Below, in pieces: positions 46,335 through 54,428 of a DNA stretch of 64,000 nucleotides (position 1 is the stretch's first letter; each line of letters opens with the position of its first letter). The DNA comes from Paracoccus alcaliphilus (GTDB lineage Bacteria; Pseudomonadota; Alphaproteobacteria; Rhodobacterales; Rhodobacteraceae). The translations under genes were made by a program, and so were the position numbers. A model generated the notes under the pieces. That model was not told the DNA's origin. It was given only the letters and a program-made list of their open reading frames with translations, and did no database searches. The DNA is taken from assembly GCF_028553725.1 (NCBI RefSeq), contig NZ_CP067124.1, positions 1,250,001 to 1,314,000 on the forward strand. The letters are read 5' to 3'.

Positions 46335-47834
46335 TCACTTCTTGCCGCCGAACATGCCGGACAATCCGCCCGGCAGCCCGGCCTTGCCCAGTTGCCCGCC
46401 CAGACCCTTGGGGTCTTGCAGCATCTTCGTGGCCTCGGCCATTTTCGTCGGGTCCATGTTCTCCAGATCGGGCAGTCCGCCGCCCTTGCCGGTCATGGCG
46501 CGCATGGCCTGTTTCAGCATGCCGCCCTTGCCCATCTTGCCCAGCTTCTTCATCGTGTCGGCCATCTGTTTCTGCATCTTCAGCAGGCGGTTCAGTTCGG
46601 CCACGTCCATGCCCGCGCCGCTCGCGATGCGCTTCTTGCGGCTGGCTTGCAGGATCGCGGGATTGGCGCGTTCCTTTTTCGTCATCGAATTGATCAGCGC
46701 GATCTGGCGGCGCACGGCGCTGTCGTCCATGCCTGCGGCTTCGGCCTGTTTGGCCATCTTCTGCATGCCGGGCATCATGCCCATGATCGACTGCATGCCG
46801 CCCATCTTCTGCATCTGTTCCAGCTGGCCCTTGAGGTCGTTCATGTTGAACAGACCCTTCTGGAAACGCTTCATCATGCGCTCGGCCTGTTCGACCTCCA
46901 GCACTTCCTGCGCCTTTTCGACCAGGGCGACGATATCGCCCATGCCGAGGATCCGGCCCGCCACGCGCTGCGCGTCAAAGCCCTCCAGCGCGTCCATCTT
47001 CTCGCCCAGACCGACGAAGCGGATCGGCTTGCCGGTGACCGCGCGCATCGACAACGCAGCGCCGCCGCGCCCGTCGCCGTCCATCCGGGTCAGCACGACG
47101 CCGGAAATCCCGACCTTGCCGTCGAATTCGGTCGCCACGTTCACCGCGTCCTGACCGGTCAGGCCATCGACGACCAGCAACGTCTCGCGCGGGTTGGCGA
47201 TGTCGCGGACCGCCTGCACCTCGTCCATCAGCACCTGATCGATATGCAGACGCCCGGCGGTATCCAGCATATAGACGTCATAGCCGCCAAGGCTGGCCTG
47301 CTGTTTCGCCCGCTGCGCGATCTGCACCGCCGTCTGGCCGGGCAGGATCGGCAGGGTATCGACGCCGATCTGCTGGCCGAGGATTGCCAGCTGCTCCATC
47401 GCGGCCGGGCGCTGGGTGTCGAGGCTGGCCATCAGCACGCGTTTCCTCTCGCGGTCCTTCAGGCGCTTCGCCAGTTTCGCGGTGGTGGTGGTCTTGCCCG
47501 AGCCCTGCAAGCCCACCATCAGGATCGGCGCGGGCGGGTTGTCGATGCGCAGGGCTTCGGGTTCATCCTCGCCCTGCAACACCTTGATCAGTTCGTCATG
47601 GACGATCTTGACGACCTGCTGGCCCGGGGTAATGGATTTCGTGACCGCCGCGCCGGTGGCCTTGGAGGTGACGGACTTGACGAAACTGCGCGCGACGGGC
47701 AGCGAAACGTCGGCCTCCAGCAGTGCCACGCGGACTTCGCGCATGGCGGCGGTGACGTCATCCTCGGACAATGCGCCCTGTTTGGTCAGCCGGTCGAAGA
47801 CGCCGCCCAAACGGTCGGAAAGGTTCTCGAACAT
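46335..47834 (-). CDS. ffh: signal recognition particle protein Ffh (SRP54)
   Basis: A 499-residue GTPase that targets membrane proteins co-translationally. The NG domain has G1 GLQGSGKTTTTAKL, DTQRPAAMEQLAIL, G3 DTAGRLHID and the closing GLGEKMDALEGFDAQRVAGR. The Met-rich M domain (QMQKMGGMQSIMGMMPGMQK; GMDVAELNRLLKMQKQMADT; MKKLGKMGKGG) binds SRP RNA. The start at 47834 has AAGGAGG upstream. It heads the operon and is preceded by a strong promoter and a structured leader. Confidence 0.97.
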   Translation of the reverse strand: MFENLSDRLGGVFDRLTKQGALSEDDVTAAMREVRVALLEADVSLPVARSFVKSVTSKATGAAVTKSITPGQQVVKIVHDELIKVLQGEDEPEALRIDNPPAPILMVGLQGSGKTTTTAKLAKRLKDRERKRVLMASLDTQRPAAMEQLAILGQQIGVDTLPILPGQTAVQIAQRAKQQASLGGYDVYMLDTAGRLHIDQVLMDEVQAVRDIANPRETLLVVDGLTGQDAVNVATEFDGKVGISGVVLTRMDGDGRGGAALSMRAVTGKPIRFVGLGEKMDALEGFDAQRVAGRILGMGDIVALVEKAQEVLEVEQAERMMKRFQKGLFNMNDLKGQLEQMQKMGGMQSIMGMMPGMQKMAKQAEAAGMDDSAVRRQIALINSMTKKERANPAILQASRKKRIASGAGMDVAELNRLLKMQKQMADTMKKLGKMGKGGMLKQAMRAMTGKGGGLPDLENMDPTKMAEATKMLQDPKGLGGQLGKAGLPGGLSGMFGGKK

Positions 47835-47869
47835 GGCCGGGCCTCCTTAACGGGTCCAAAACAGGTTGG

Positions 47870-47941
47870 CCCCCGTGGGCGCAACGCGCTGACGGGGGGC
47901 GATCCCCGCGACGGACGGGGACCGGAAGGCTCTCCTTCCGG
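47870..47941 (-). promoter_or_regulatory. three-hairpin 5' leader of ffh
   Basis: Between the ffh promoter and start codon are three successive hairpins. The first is a perfect 8-bp stem at 47922-47929/47934-47941, the second CCCCG/CGGGG at 47904-47908/47916-47920, and the third CCCCCGT/ACGGGGG at 47870-47876/47892-47898 with an inner GCGC/GCGC stem. The structured leader spans most of a roughly 110-base untranslated region. A regulatory RNA role is inferred. Confidence 0.6.
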
Positions 47942-47952
47942 GAATCTGGGGG

Positions 47953-47981
47953 CTGATACGAAAAAACGGCCCCCGAGTCAA
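47953..47981 (-). promoter_or_regulatory. promoter for the ffh operon
   Basis: On the minus strand TTGACT (47981-47976) and TATCAG (47958-47953) are separated by exactly 17 bases, a near-consensus sigma-70 promoter. The predicted transcription start is near 47946, just before the leader hairpins of ffh. Confidence 0.7.
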
Positions 47982-48053
47982 CGAAGGCCGTGCGATAAAC
48001 GCGCCATGTCTTACCGTCGCATTGCAGGACAAAGGGCAGCGCCCGGCCGAGGT

Positions 48054-48107
48054 GGGGGCAAAGCCCCCGCCTGGGGGCGGGCAGGGGCTGCCCGGCGTGC
48101 CGCCGGG
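48054..48107. repeat. cluster of GC-rich hairpins after the azoreductase gene
   Basis: Three close, perfect short stems are seen: GGGGGC/GCCCCC (48054-48059/48063-48068), GGGCAG/CTGCCC (48079-48084/48088-48093) and CCCGGCG/CGCCGGG (48091-48097/48101-48107). They lie 27-80 bases after the azoreductase stop. No U-tract follows, so they may act as an RNA 3' end stabiliser or a dispersed intergenic palindrome. Confidence 0.6.
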
Positions 48108-48133
48108 CGGGGCATCGCAGGCCGGGGTCCCGC

Positions 48134-48721
48134 TCAGGCGGCGATCCGCTCCATTGCCTCTTGGGCGCGGGCCATTCCGGCATCGCGGTCCATTGCCAGC
48201 CGGTCGGCGGCGACGAATTCGACATCGGTGATGCCCAGAAAGCCCAGAATGAACCGGAGATAGCCCGAGGCGTGATCCAGATCCGAACCGAAAGGCGTGC
48301 CCGCCGCGCTGTAGGCGATGATGGCGCGCTTGCCCTTCAGCAGGCCCTCGGGGCCGGCCTCGGTATAGCGGAAGCTCTGACCCGCGCGGGCGATCTGGTC
48401 CAGCCAGTTCTTCAACTGCGCGGTCAGGGTGAAGTTATAGACCGGAGAGCCGATGACCAGAACATCCGCATCCTTGACCTCTTGCAGATAGGCGTCCGAG
48501 ATGTCGATCAGCTTTTGCTGTTCGGCCGTGGGGTTTTCGGGGGCCAGACGCACGGCATGGAACCACTCGGTGTCGATGGCGGGCACGCCCTTGTTCAGGT
48601 CGCGATAGGTGACGGTCGCGGACGCGTCGGCGGCTTGCAGCCGGGCCACGATTTCGGCCGTCAGCTTGCGCGAGACCGAGGCTTCGCCGGTGATGGCGCT
48701 GTCGATGTGCAGGATATGCAT
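48134..48721 (-). CDS. azoR: FMN-dependent NADH azoreductase
   Basis: A 195-residue flavodoxin-fold quinone/azo reductase. It has the MHILHIDSAITGEASVSRKL start, the FMN loop GSPVYNFTLTAQLKNWLDQI, and the SAAGTPFGSDLDHASGYLRF region near the second flavin contact. It reduces quinones and azo dyes by two electrons using NADH. Start 48721 is the homologous ATG; the ribosome site is weak. The divergent LysR gene 105 bases away is the likely regulator. Confidence 0.93.
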   Translation of the reverse strand: MHILHIDSAITGEASVSRKLTAEIVARLQAADASATVTYRDLNKGVPAIDTEWFHAVRLAPENPTAEQQKLIDISDAYLQEVKDADVLVIGSPVYNFTLTAQLKNWLDQIARAGQSFRYTEAGPEGLLKGKRAIIAYSAAGTPFGSDLDHASGYLRFILGFLGITDVEFVAADRLAMDRDAGMARAQEAMERIAA

Positions 48722-48826
48722 GATTTCAATCCGATGATGGGTGCTGTTTTCTGTCAGAACCGATTTAGGGCTTTGCAAAGTCGAACGGAATGACAATAAA
48801 TGCGCATATTCTGTGCAGGGGCGCAC

Positions 48827-49681
48827 ATGAAGGTTGAAAGCTGGGACGATATCCGTACGGCACTGGCGGTGGCGCGCAGCGGGACGGTCAGCGGCGCGGC
48901 GCAGATGCTGGGCGTCCATCATGCCACCGTCATCCGCCGCATCGACGCGCTGGAAGAGCAGTTGCAGGCGCGGCTGTTTCAGCGCCACCCGCGCGGCTAT
49001 GCGCTGACCGAGGCCGGGCAGGCGCTGCTGAAGGCCGCCGAGCAGGCGGATGAGCGTTTTTCTCAGATGTCGGCGCAGATCGCGGGGGCGGGCGACCGGA
49101 TCGAGGGCGACCTGATCATCACCTCGCTGCCGGAACTGGCCGATCTGCTGATGCCGCGGCTGATTTCGCTGATACAGCAGCATCCGGGACTGCGACTGCG
49201 CTATCTGACCGATCCGCGGCTGTTCCGGCTGGACGCGGGCGAGGCGCATCTGGCCATTCGCGCCGGGGCGCAGCCGACCGAGCCTGATTACGTCGTGCTG
49301 CCATTGGCCAGTACCAGCCATCACCTCTATGCCTCGGCCGGTTATCTTGACGCGCATGGGCCGGTGGATGATCCGTCCGGGCACCGTTTCGTGCTGCCGG
49401 GTTCCGAGGGGCGGGGCGCGCCCTATTTCAAGTGGATCCACGACCGCGTCAGCCCGGAAAACATCGTGATGGTCAGCAATGACGTCGCCGCGCGCGAGGC
49501 GGTCATCCGCGCCGGGCTGGCGATGGGCTGGCTGCCTGCGGGATCCGCCGCCGGGCTGATCCGGGCGATGGCGATGCCGGAATGGGATTCCGATCTGTGG
49601 CTGGTCACCCATGTCGATCTGCACCGCACGCCCAAGGTTCAGGCGGCGCTGTCCGCGCTGCGGGATGCCGGGCGGGGCTAG
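48827..49681 (+). CDS. LysR-family regulator divergent from azoreductase
   Basis: A 284-residue regulator if ATG 48827 is used (an ATG at 48800 would add nine residues). The DNA-binding helix is IRTALAVARSGTVSGAAQML with GVHHATVIRRIDALEEQLQA; the rest is the LysR effector domain (GDLIITSLPELADLLMPRLI). It lies back-to-back with the azoreductase gene, the usual layout for a LysR activator and its target. It ends three bases inside the convergent lipoprotein gene. Confidence 0.88.
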   Translation: MKVESWDDIRTALAVARSGTVSGAAQMLGVHHATVIRRIDALEEQLQARLFQRHPRGYALTEAGQALLKAAEQADERFSQMSAQIAGAGDRIEGDLIITSLPELADLLMPRLISLIQQHPGLRLRYLTDPRLFRLDAGEAHLAIRAGAQPTEPDYVVLPLASTSHHLYASAGYLDAHGPVDDPSGHRFVLPGSEGRGAPYFKWIHDRVSPENIVMVSNDVAAREAVIRAGLAMGWLPAGSAAGLIRAMAMPEWDSDLWLVTHVDLHRTPKVQAALSALRDAGRG

Positions 49682-49950
49682 TTCATCTGGCTGGTGCGGA
49701 ACAGCAGCCATTCCTCGATCACGCGGCCATCGGGCAGATGGCAATAGCCGACCTGACCGCCGGATTCGTTCTGAATGCTCAGCCTGCCGCCCTGCCTGAC
49801 GCAATTGGCCGAGGCCGGGTTGGGCATCGACGCCGCCCGCTCTTCATCCGTCGGCATGATCGTCGATTTCACCGATTGCACCGTCCCGCATCCGGCGATC
49901 GCCAGAACCGGCAGCAGCAGCGCGATGTTGCGCATGGCCCGTATCTGCAT
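49678..49950 (-). CDS. DUF333 family lipoprotein
   Basis: A 90-residue lipoprotein. The signal ends in the lipobox IAGC, with Cys21 lipid-modified. The mature part has the DUF333 pattern: NPASANCVRQGGRLSIQ, GGQVGYCHLPDGRVIEEWLL and FRTSQ. The two Cys after the lipobox may form a disulfide. It is probably on the outer or inner membrane and its role is unknown. The start has AAGGAC upstream and its 3' end overlaps the LysR gene by three bases. Confidence 0.85.
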   Translation of the reverse strand: MQIRAMRNIALLLPVLAIAGCGTVQSVKSTIMPTDEERAASMPNPASANCVRQGGRLSIQNESGGQVGYCHLPDGRVIEEWLLFRTSQMN

Positions 49951-50066
49951 GAACTGTCCTTCCCTTGTGGTCCTTGGCGCGATTGTGGACGGCAGGTCCG
50001 CCGGAAGGCAAGGGCCGCTTCCCTTCGCCGCATGGCTCGGCCACAGTACCGCGCAAGGAGGATGCC

Positions 50067-50642
50067 ATGACCCAGACATATCCGATCAGCCGGTTTCCGG
50101 TTCCCGATCTGGCCGACCTGCCCGAGGATATCCGGCAGGCCATCGAAAAGGTTGCCGAGAAATCCGGCTTTGTCCCCAATGTCTTTCTGGCGCTGGCCCA
50201 CAGACCGGCCGAGTTCCGCGCCTTCTTTGCCTATCACGACGCGCTGATGGACAAGGACGAGGGGCTGACCAAGGCCGAACGCGAACTGATCGTGGTCGCC
50301 ACCAGCGGGCTGAACCAGTGCCAGTACTGCGTCGTGGCGCATGGCGCGATCCTGCGCATCCGGGCGAAGAACCCGCTGATCGCCGATCAGGTGGCGGTCA
50401 ACTGGCGCAAGGCGGATCTGGATGCCCGGCAGCGCGCCATGCTGACCTATGCCGAGAAGGTGACGCTGAATGCCCAGCAGATCGGTGATGCCGATCATGC
50501 CGCGCTGGAAAGGGCCGGTTTCACCGCGGACGAGATCTGGGATATCGGCGCGATCGCCGCTTTTTTCGGCATGTCGAACCGGCTGGTCAATGCAGGCGAC
50601 ATCCGCCCCAATGACGAATTCTACATGCTTGGACGGCAATGA
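50067..50642 (+). CDS. AhpD-like/peroxidase-related enzyme (carboxymuconolactone decarboxylase family)
   Basis: A 191-residue protein, started at ATG 50067 after AAGGAGG. The active-site motif is NQCQYCVVAHGAILR, with the redox Cys pair (CxxC) and proton-relay His; TKAERELIVVATSG precedes it. It probably detoxifies peroxides, but the natural reductant is unknown. Its stop overlaps the start of the EamA transporter (ATGA). Confidence 0.88.
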   Translation: MTQTYPISRFPVPDLADLPEDIRQAIEKVAEKSGFVPNVFLALAHRPAEFRAFFAYHDALMDKDEGLTKAERELIVVATSGLNQCQYCVVAHGAILRIRAKNPLIADQVAVNWRKADLDARQRAMLTYAEKVTLNAQQIGDADHAALERAGFTADEIWDIGAIAAFFGMSNRLVNAGDIRPNDEFYMLGRQ

Positions 50643-51616
50643 CGGCAGGCGCCACCGAGGCCCCTGCCGCCCGGCGCGAGGCCCTGCGCGGCCATCTGGC
50701 CATGCTGCTGTTTTCGGCGCTGGTGGCGGGATCGTTCTCGCTGGGGGTGCGGGTGGCGAACCTGATCGCGCCCGAGGCCATCACGGCGGCGCGTTTCGTC
50801 ATCGCCGCCGGGGTGATCGGTGGGCTGGTCGCAGTCGGCGGCGCGGGGCTGAACCGGCAGGCGTTTCGCGCGCCCTGGCGTTATCTGCTGCTGGGCGGGC
50901 TGTTCGCGGCCTATTTCGTGCTGATGTTCGAGGGGCTGAAGACCGCGCCCGCCGTCTCGGCCAGCGCCGTCTTTACCCTGACGCCGCTGATGTCGGCGCT
51001 GTTCGGCTGGATGCTGCTGCGCCAGCGGGTGACGTGGCGCATCGCGGTGGCGCTGATCCTTGGCGGGCTGGGCGCGCTGTGGGTGATCTTTGGTGGCGAT
51101 CTGGCTGCGATGTCGCGGCTGCAACTGGGGCGCGGAGAGGCGATCTATCTGCTGGGTTGCGTGGCGCATGCGCTTTATACGCCGATGGTGCGCAGGGTGA
51201 ACCGGGGCGAGACCGCGCTGGTTCTCAGTTTCGGGACCATGCTGGCAGGCAGTCTGGTGATGCTGGTCTGGAGCTGGCCGCAGCTGACCGCGACCGACTG
51301 GCTGCATCTGCCGGCGATCGTCTGGATCGCGATGCTCTATCTGGCGGTCTTCGCCAGCGCGGCGACGGCGGTGCTGGTGCAATATGCGGTGCTGCGGCTG
51401 CCGGCGTCGAAGGTGATGGCCTATACCTATCTGACCCCGGCCTGGGTCATCGCGCTGGAGGCTTTTCTGGGGCAGGGGATGCCCGGGCTGATCCTGCTGC
51501 CGGGCGTGATCGCGACGCTGGTCGCGCTGTCGCTGCTGTTGCAGGGCGACGAAAGGAGGGCACCGCCCCGCGACGGGGGCGATGCCGGAAAGGGTGTCAG
51601 CTGGGGCGGCCGGTGA
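50639..51616 (+). CDS. EamA/DMT-family transporter
   Basis: A 325-residue membrane protein with two EamA repeats and about ten helices. The first repeat has ALVAGSFSLGVRVANLIAPE and GLFAAYFVLMFEGLKTAPAV; the second has AHALYTPMVRRVNRGETALV and VMAYTYLTPAWVIALEAFLG. It is probably an exporter of small metabolites. The hydrophilic C-terminal tail overlaps the 3' end of the convergent small gene by 20 bases. Confidence 0.88.
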   Translation: MTAGATEAPAARREALRGHLAMLLFSALVAGSFSLGVRVANLIAPEAITAARFVIAAGVIGGLVAVGGAGLNRQAFRAPWRYLLLGGLFAAYFVLMFEGLKTAPAVSASAVFTLTPLMSALFGWMLLRQRVTWRIAVALILGGLGALWVIFGGDLAAMSRLQLGRGEAIYLLGCVAHALYTPMVRRVNRGETALVLSFGTMLAGSLVMLVWSWPQLTATDWLHLPAIVWIAMLYLAVFASAATAVLVQYAVLRLPASKVMAYTYLTPAWVIALEAFLGQGMPGLILLPGVIATLVALSLLLQGDERRAPPRDGGDAGKGVSWGGR

Positions 51617-51866
51617 TGCGCGCCCACCAGCCTTTCGGGGCGCTGTCGCGGACCGGATGGCCGGTCAGGGCGATGCCCCCGGCGTCGATCATCACCCGGC
51701 CATCGCGAAAGCGGCGGGTCACCGGACCCTGCGCCTGCTGATAGCGGCCGATAGAGATGGCGGCATGGCCCAGATCGGGCGCGGCGACCGGGGCCAGATC
51801 GAAGATCGCGCCGGTGGCATGGGCGGGGATCAGCGGCACAAGGCCGGTCAGATGGTTCGGGGTCAT
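51597..51866 (-). CDS. unknown small protein (89 aa)
   Basis: An 89-residue protein starting 51866 with AGGAG eight bases upstream and overlapping the previous gene's stop by four bases. Local pieces are MTPNHLTGLVPLIPAHATGA, IFDLAPVAAPDLGHAAISIG and VMIDAGGIALTGHPVRDSAP. It is not membrane-bound. I do not recognise a domain. The good ribosome site and coupling support expression. Confidence 0.55.
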   Translation of the reverse strand: MTPNHLTGLVPLIPAHATGAIFDLAPVAAPDLGHAAISIGRYQQAQGPVTRRFRDGRVMIDAGGIALTGHPVRDSAPKGWWARITGRPS

Positions 51867-52036
51867 TGCAGCACTCCTTTTTCGGTATCGGCAAAGGCGC
51901 CGTCATATCGGGGGTCGGATGTCCGGGCGCCCCGCGCGGTCGGGACGGCGGGTCTGCCGCGGAGGATCCGCAAGGCCACGGCGATGCGGTGGCTGATGCG
52001 GCCAAGGATGGCGTGGCTGATTCCTGTCATCGTCAT
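51863..52036 (-). CDS. unknown small basic protein (57 aa)
   Basis: A 57-residue protein starting 52036 after AAGGAG (about five bases upstream). It starts with an amphipathic basic region (MTMTGISHAILGRISHRIAV, then ALRILRGRPAV) and has an acidic end. It is the first gene of a two-gene unit with the 89-residue protein. I do not recognise its family. A perfect palindrome lies 52 bases upstream. Confidence 0.5.
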   Translation of the reverse strand: MTMTGISHAILGRISHRIAVALRILRGRPAVPTARGARTSDPRYDGAFADTEKGVLQ

Positions 52037-52087
52037 GTCTGCTCCTTTCCCCATGCGGGCCGGGCTGGCCCTCTGGATGGGTTTATT

Positions 52088-52104
52088 ACGACAAAGTTTG
52101 TCGT
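52088..52104. promoter_or_regulatory. perfect 17-bp palindrome (operator-like)
   Basis: ACGACAAA at 52088-52095 and its exact reverse complement TTTGTCGT at 52097-52104 flank one G. It lies in an AT-rich stretch 52 bases before the two-gene small operon (minus) and about 220 bases before mipZ (plus). The form suits a TetR, MarR or GntR dimer. The regulator is not evident. Confidence 0.6.
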
Positions 52105-52321
52105 GTTAATCAAGAAAAAAGCGACTTTGCCGGTCGTGTTTCTTTTAACGTGTTTTTAAGGGCTTGCGGATTATCTGGCTTCCAGAGGTGAAAAAACATG
52201 GCGAATCACGGGAACAGGGCACGCGGATCGCGACGATGGGTCAATCAGATGCCGGGGCGGCTTTTCATCGGCTGGCGCTGTCGTTAGGTTCCGCCGCAAA
52301 GAACGGATCAAGGGGCAGCCG

Positions 52322-53092
52322 GTGGCGCATATCATCGTTGTTGGCAACGAAAAGGGTGGGTCGGGCAAGTCCACCACCACGATGCATGTCGCAACCGCGC
52401 TGGCGCGGCTGGGTCATCGCGTCGGCGGGCTGGATCTGGACGTGCGCCAGCGCAGCTTTGGCCGCTATCTGGAAAACCGCACGGCCTTTGCCGCACGAGA
52501 GGGGCTGGATCTGCCGACCCCGGTTCTGGGGGAACTGGGGCAGGGGCAGGACCCGCTGACCCCGGCGCTGACCCGGCTGGAGGCCGAGTGCGACTTCATC
52601 CTGCTGGACTGTCCCGGCTCTCATACCGCGCTCAGCCAGATGGCGCATACGGTGGCGGATACGCTGCTGACGCCGATGAATGACAGCTTTGTCGATTTCG
52701 ACCTGCTGGCGCGGATGTCGCCCGAGGGCAAGGTGCTGGGCCCCTCGATCTATGCCGAGATGGTCTGGGCGGCGCGGCAGATGCGGGCACAGGCGGGCGC
52801 GGGGCCGATCGACTGGCTGGTGCTGCGCAACCGTCTGGGCACGCAGGCGATGCACAACAAGCGCAAGGTCGGCGGCGCGCTGGACACGCTGTCGAAACGG
52901 ATCGGCTTTCGCGTGGCGCCCGGCTTTTCCGAACGGGTCATTTTCCGCGAATTGTTCCCGCGCGGGCTGACCTTGCTGGATCTGAAGGATCTGGGCACCG
53001 AACAGCTGTCCATGTCCAATATCGCCGCGCGTCAGGAACTGCGCGACCTGATCGGGGAACTGAACCTGCCGGGGGTTGCGGTCACATTTTAG
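52322..53092 (+). CDS. mipZ: division-plane positioning ATPase MipZ
   Basis: A 256-residue ParA/MinD-like ATPase started at GTG 52322. The deviant Walker A motif KGGSGKST is at 11-18, the switch segment LDLDVRQRSFGRYLENR follows, and FILLDCPGSHTALSQMAHTV carries the Walker B Asp. In alphaproteobacteria MipZ gradients keep FtsZ off the poles and nucleoid. It stands alone here, with no parB partner in the window. Confidence 0.93.
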   Translation: MAHIIVVGNEKGGSGKSTTTMHVATALARLGHRVGGLDLDVRQRSFGRYLENRTAFAAREGLDLPTPVLGELGQGQDPLTPALTRLEAECDFILLDCPGSHTALSQMAHTVADTLLTPMNDSFVDFDLLARMSPEGKVLGPSIYAEMVWAARQMRAQAGAGPIDWLVLRNRLGTQAMHNKRKVGGALDTLSKRIGFRVAPGFSERVIFRELFPRGLTLLDLKDLGTEQLSMSNIAARQELRDLIGELNLPGVAVTF

Positions 53093-53183
53093 GCATGACC
53101 CCGCGTCATCTCTGGCCGGGATTGTTGGATGGGGGTTTTTTGGACTATGTATGCGCCCTGACCCTTACCTTCGGCGGAGGCAC

Positions 53184-54428
53184 ATGCGCGCCCTGCTTAT
53201 CTTCCTTGTCGCCGCGTGGCTGGCCTTGCCCGCCTTTGCCGAAGATGCCGCCCGGCAGGGCGGGACTGCGGACGAGGCCGCAGAAGGCCCCGCGATTCCG
53301 GCGGTAACGCTGGCCACCGCCGCCCGGACCGGGATGCAGGCGCGGGTGCCGGTGTCGGGCACATTGGTCGCGCGCCAGCCGGTGCAGGTCTTTCCGCAGG
53401 TGACCGGGCACGAGATCACCGAGATTCTGGTCGAAGCCGGGGACATGGTCGAGCAGGGTCAGGTTCTGGCGCGGCTGGACACGGATACCCTGTCGGCGCT
53501 GCTGGAACAGGCCGAAGCCGAATATCAGCGCGCCGAGGCGGGCGTCAGTCAGGCCGAAAGCTCGACCGACAGTGCCGCCGCCGCGCTGGTCCAGGCCGAG
53601 GCGACGCTGAACCGGATCCGGCGGCTGCGCGACAGCGGCAACGCCTCTCAGGCGGCGCTGGACGAGGCCATCGCGGCCGAGGCTGCGGCGCGGGCACAGA
53701 CCGCATCCGCCGCCGATGGCGTGGGCGTGGCCAAGGCGGCGCTGGCGCTGGCTGCGGCATCGCGGCGTGTGGCGCGGCTGGACTTGCAACGCGCCGACAT
53801 CGTGGCGCCGGTCGGCGGGCTGGTCTCGGCCCGCAATGCCGAACTGGGCTCGCTGTCGGGGGGCGGCGCGGACCCCCTGTTCACGCTGATCGCCGATGGC
53901 AGCATCGAACTGGCCGCCGAGGTGATCGAGACCGCGCTGCCCAGCCTGAAGGCAGGCGCCCCCGCCGAAATCAGCGTCGCCGGTCTGGGCCGGATCGAGG
54001 GCGAGGTGCGGCTGATCCCGGCCTCGGTCGATCCCGTCACCCGGCTGGGGCTGGCGCGGATTGCCCTGTCGCCGCAGCCGGGCCTGCGCAGCGGGTTGTT
54101 CGCCAATGGCTGGGTGATCACCGAGCAGCGCGAGGCGGTGGCCGTTCCCGCCAGCGCGGTCCTGTCCGACAGTGATGGCGAACGGGTGCAGGTGGTCCGC
54201 GACGGCGTGGTCGAGACGCGGCAGGTCCGCGCGGGCCTGCTGTGGCAGGGTCAGCGCGAAATTCTGGAGGGCGTGGCCGAGGGCGAAACCGTCATCGCCC
54301 GTTCCGGTGCGTTCTTCCGCGATGGCGACCGGGTCCGCGCCGCCCAGCCACAAGGCGAGGCCATGCAGCCGCAGGGCGATGCCCAGACGGCCCGCGAGGG
54401 CGCCGATGACATGGCGGACGGGACATGA
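53184..54428 (+). CDS. RND efflux periplasmic adaptor (HlyD/AcrA-type)
   Basis: A 414-residue adaptor with signal peptide (MRALLIFLVAAWLALPAFA), ATG 53184 after GGAGG. It has the lipoyl-type blocks VQVFPQVTGHEITEILVEAG and DIVAPVGGLVSARNAELGSL around a helical hairpin (residues about 115-205), and a C-terminal beta barrel. It links the pump to an outer-membrane channel, which is not encoded nearby. Its stop overlaps the pump start (ATGA). Confidence 0.9.
   Translation: MRALLIFLVAAWLALPAFAEDAARQGGTADEAAEGPAIPAVTLATAARTGMQARVPVSGTLVARQPVQVFPQVTGHEITEILVEAGDMVEQGQVLARLDTDTLSALLEQAEAEYQRAEAGVSQAESSTDSAAAALVQAEATLNRIRRLRDSGNASQAALDEAIAAEAAARAQTASAADGVGVAKAALALAAASRRVARLDLQRADIVAPVGGLVSARNAELGSLSGGGADPLFTLIADGSIELAAEVIETALPSLKAGAPAEISVAGLGRIEGEVRLIPASVDPVTRLGLARIALSPQPGLRSGLFANGWVITEQREAVAVPASAVLSDSDGERVQVVRDGVVETRQVRAGLLWQGQREILEGVAEGETVIARSGAFFRDGDRVRAAQPQGEAMQPQGDAQTAREGADDMADGT

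Noticed and set aside
47870..47941. SRP (4.5S) RNA, because CCGGAAGG occurs next to ffh
   Set aside because: The segment folds as a simple perfect hairpin without the conserved internal loops of SRP domain IV, and lies in the ffh leader.
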